Source of the DNA: Bacteroidales bacterium UBA4417 | GTDB taxonomy: Bacteria; Bacteroidota; Bacteroidia; Bacteroidales; UBA4417 | Assembly (NCBI GenBank): GCA_002389705.1 | Contig: DGQJ01000225.1 | Span: forward strand, 1-7,270 | DNA: 7,270 bases | Direction: 5' to 3' | Shown here: one piece after another, positions 6,201-7,270 of the stretch | Position numbering within the stretch: position 1 is the stretch's first letter | Layout of the letters: the number at the start of each line of letters is the position of its first letter | Made by a program: the position numbers and the translations under genes | The notes under the pieces: generated by a model | What the model was told of the DNA's origin: nothing | What the model saw: only the letters and a program-made list of their open reading frames with translations | Databases searched by the model: none

Positions 6201-7270
6201 ATGGAAGACTTCCGCATACTGGCCATAAACCCCGGTTCAACTTCAACCAAAATAGCCGTGTATCAGAACATGAACCCGGTTTTTGTGAAGAACATCACTC
6301 ATCCTAACGAAGAGCTCGCGCAGTTTGACCATGTGGCCGACCAATTCCATTTCAGGAAGGAAATCATTTATAAGGAGTTGGAAGAAGCAGATATAGAAAT
6401 TGACAAAATACAAGCTGTAGTCGGGAGGGGCGGCATGCTGAAGCCCATCGCATCGGGTGTTTACCATGTGAATGATGCTATGAAATCTGATCTGCACGAT
6501 CATCCCATTAAAGAGCATGCCAGCAACCTGGGTGGATTAATTGCCGATGATATAGCCCGCTCACTGCCCAACGCCAAAGCATATATTGCCGACCCGGTAG
6601 TGGTTGATGAACTGGATAAAATAGCCCGCGTATCGGGGTACCCGCTTTTCAAACGGATTTCCATTTTTCATGCCCTCAACCAGAAATCCATTGCCCGCCA
6701 GCATGCCAAAAGCATCATGAAACATTACGAGGACCTTAACCTTATAATAGTTCATATGGGTGGTGGTATTACCATAGGTGCACATCAAAAAGGCAAAGTA
6801 ATTGATGTAAACCAGGGCCTCGACGGAGAAGGACCTTTTTCGCCCGAACGAAGCGGCACCCTGCCTTCGGGCGACCTGGTGCGTTTATGTTTCAGCGGCA
6901 AATATTCCGAAAAAGAAGTGCTGAAAATGGTTGTAGGTAACGGAGGCATAGTGGCATACCTGGGCACCAACAGCGCTTACGAAGCCGAACAAAGGGCCAT
7001 GAATGGCGATGAACAGGCAAAGTTTATCCTCGAAGCACTTGCTTACCAGGTTGCCAAAAGTATAGGCTCCATGGTTCCGGTGCTGAAAGGCGAAGTAGAT
7101 GCCATTCTGCTTACCGGGGGCGTTGCCCACAGCAAATGGATTACCAACCTGATTATTGAACGGGTTTACAAATTTGCTCCGGTTTATATTTATCCCGGAG
7201 AAGACGAAATGCGTGCCCTGGCCTTAAACGGGCTTATGGTGTTGAAAGGTGAAGTAGAAGTAAAGGAATA
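6201..7270 (+). CDS. buk: Butyrate kinase (window ends within the probable stop codon)
   Basis: The plus strand reads openly from ATG at 6201 to the window end: 356 codons plus the bases TA. Known butyrate kinases are about 355 residues, so TA is probably the start of TAA or TAG. The enzyme transfers phosphate from butyryl phosphate to ADP, giving butyrate and ATP, and belongs to the ASKHA (acetate kinase-like) fold. Motifs seen: the N-terminal phosphate-binding loop INPGSTSTK (9-17), GRGGMLKP (75-82), HMGGGIT (185-191), DGEGPFSPERSG (208-219), LTGGVAHS (304-311) and the C-terminal PGEDEMRALALNG (332-344). The VGRGG and DGEGPFSPERSG motifs favour butyrate kinase over acetate kinase. It forms a unit with ptb; together they make ATP from an acyl-CoA. 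The start has only an A/C-rich leader and no Shine-Dalgarno sequence, unlike ptb. Branched-chain acids are possible alternative substrates. Confidence 0.93.
   Translation, partial: MEDFRILAINPGSTSTKIAVYQNMNPVFVKNITHPNEELAQFDHVADQFHFRKEIIYKELEEADIEIDKIQAVVGRGGMLKPIASGVYHVNDAMKSDLHDHPIKEHASNLGGLIADDIARSLPNAKAYIADPVVVDELDKIARVSGYPLFKRISIFHALNQKSIARQHAKSIMKHYEDLNLIIVHMGGGITIGAHQKGKVIDVNQGLDGEGPFSPERSGTLPSGDLVRLCFSGKYSEKEVLKMVVGNGGIVAYLGTNSAYEAEQRAMNGDEQAKFILEALAYQVAKSIGSMVPVLKGEVDAILLTGGVAHSKWITNLIIERVYKFAPVYIYPGEDEMRALALNGLMVLKGEVEVKE

Noticed and set aside
6243..7130. Several minus-strand frames opposite buk
   Set aside because: They mirror the strongly conserved butyrate kinase frame and show no family motifs.
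1..7270. CRISPR arrays, tRNA/rRNA genes, insertion sequences, phage or defence genes
   Set aside because: No spaced repeat series, cloverleaf-like region, transposase or defence-family motif was found on either strand; all long frames belong to metabolic or envelope genes.
5189..7270. Pta-AckA (acetate) assignment for the two-gene operon
   Set aside because: The VDGPL motif and length of the first protein, and the VGRGG and DGEGPFSPERSG motifs of the second, fit Ptb and Buk better than Pta and AckA.

Overview
The window looks like a piece of a Bacteroidota (Bacteroidetes) chromosome. The evidence is a type A C-terminal sorting domain of the type IX secretion system (T9SS), a DUF3857-transglutaminase protein and an M64 peptidase of the kind common in that phylum, two good matches to the phylum's TAnnTTTG -7 promoter element, and mostly Shine-Dalgarno-free starts. 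The genus cannot be named from this sequence.

Layout. 1-1265 (minus): 5' part of a secreted DUF3857/transglutaminase-like protein, cut by the left edge. 1266-1546: non-coding, with an intrinsic terminator serving the next minus-strand gene. 1547-2563 (minus): membrane fatty acid desaturase with three histidine boxes, resembling Bacillus Des. 2687-3301 (minus): small exported blue-copper (plastocyanin-like) protein with a T9SS sorting domain. 3302-3650: divergent intergenic region with a -7 element for the plus-strand gene. 3651-4922 (plus): secreted M64 (IgA peptidase family) zinc metallopeptidase, followed by a clear terminator at 4992-5020. 5189-6094 and 6201-7270 (plus): phosphate butyryltransferase (ptb) and butyrate kinase (buk), a two-gene unit with a strong -7 element and an unusually good ribosome binding site ahead of ptb. 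The last base of the buk stop codon probably lies just beyond the window.

How they work together. Ptb and Buk convert butyryl-CoA (or a branched-chain acyl-CoA) to the free acid through an acyl phosphate, making ATP. The other four genes appear independent: three concern the cell envelope or exterior (transglutaminase-like, cupredoxin, M64 peptidase) and one concerns membrane lipid fluidity. The desaturase needs O2, while ptb-buk is a fermentative module, so the host may be facultative or meet changing oxygen levels (inference).

I did not find a new multi-gene defence, mobile or biosynthetic system. The most notable unexplained element is a perfect 11-bp inverted repeat with a 34-nt loop between ptb and buk.
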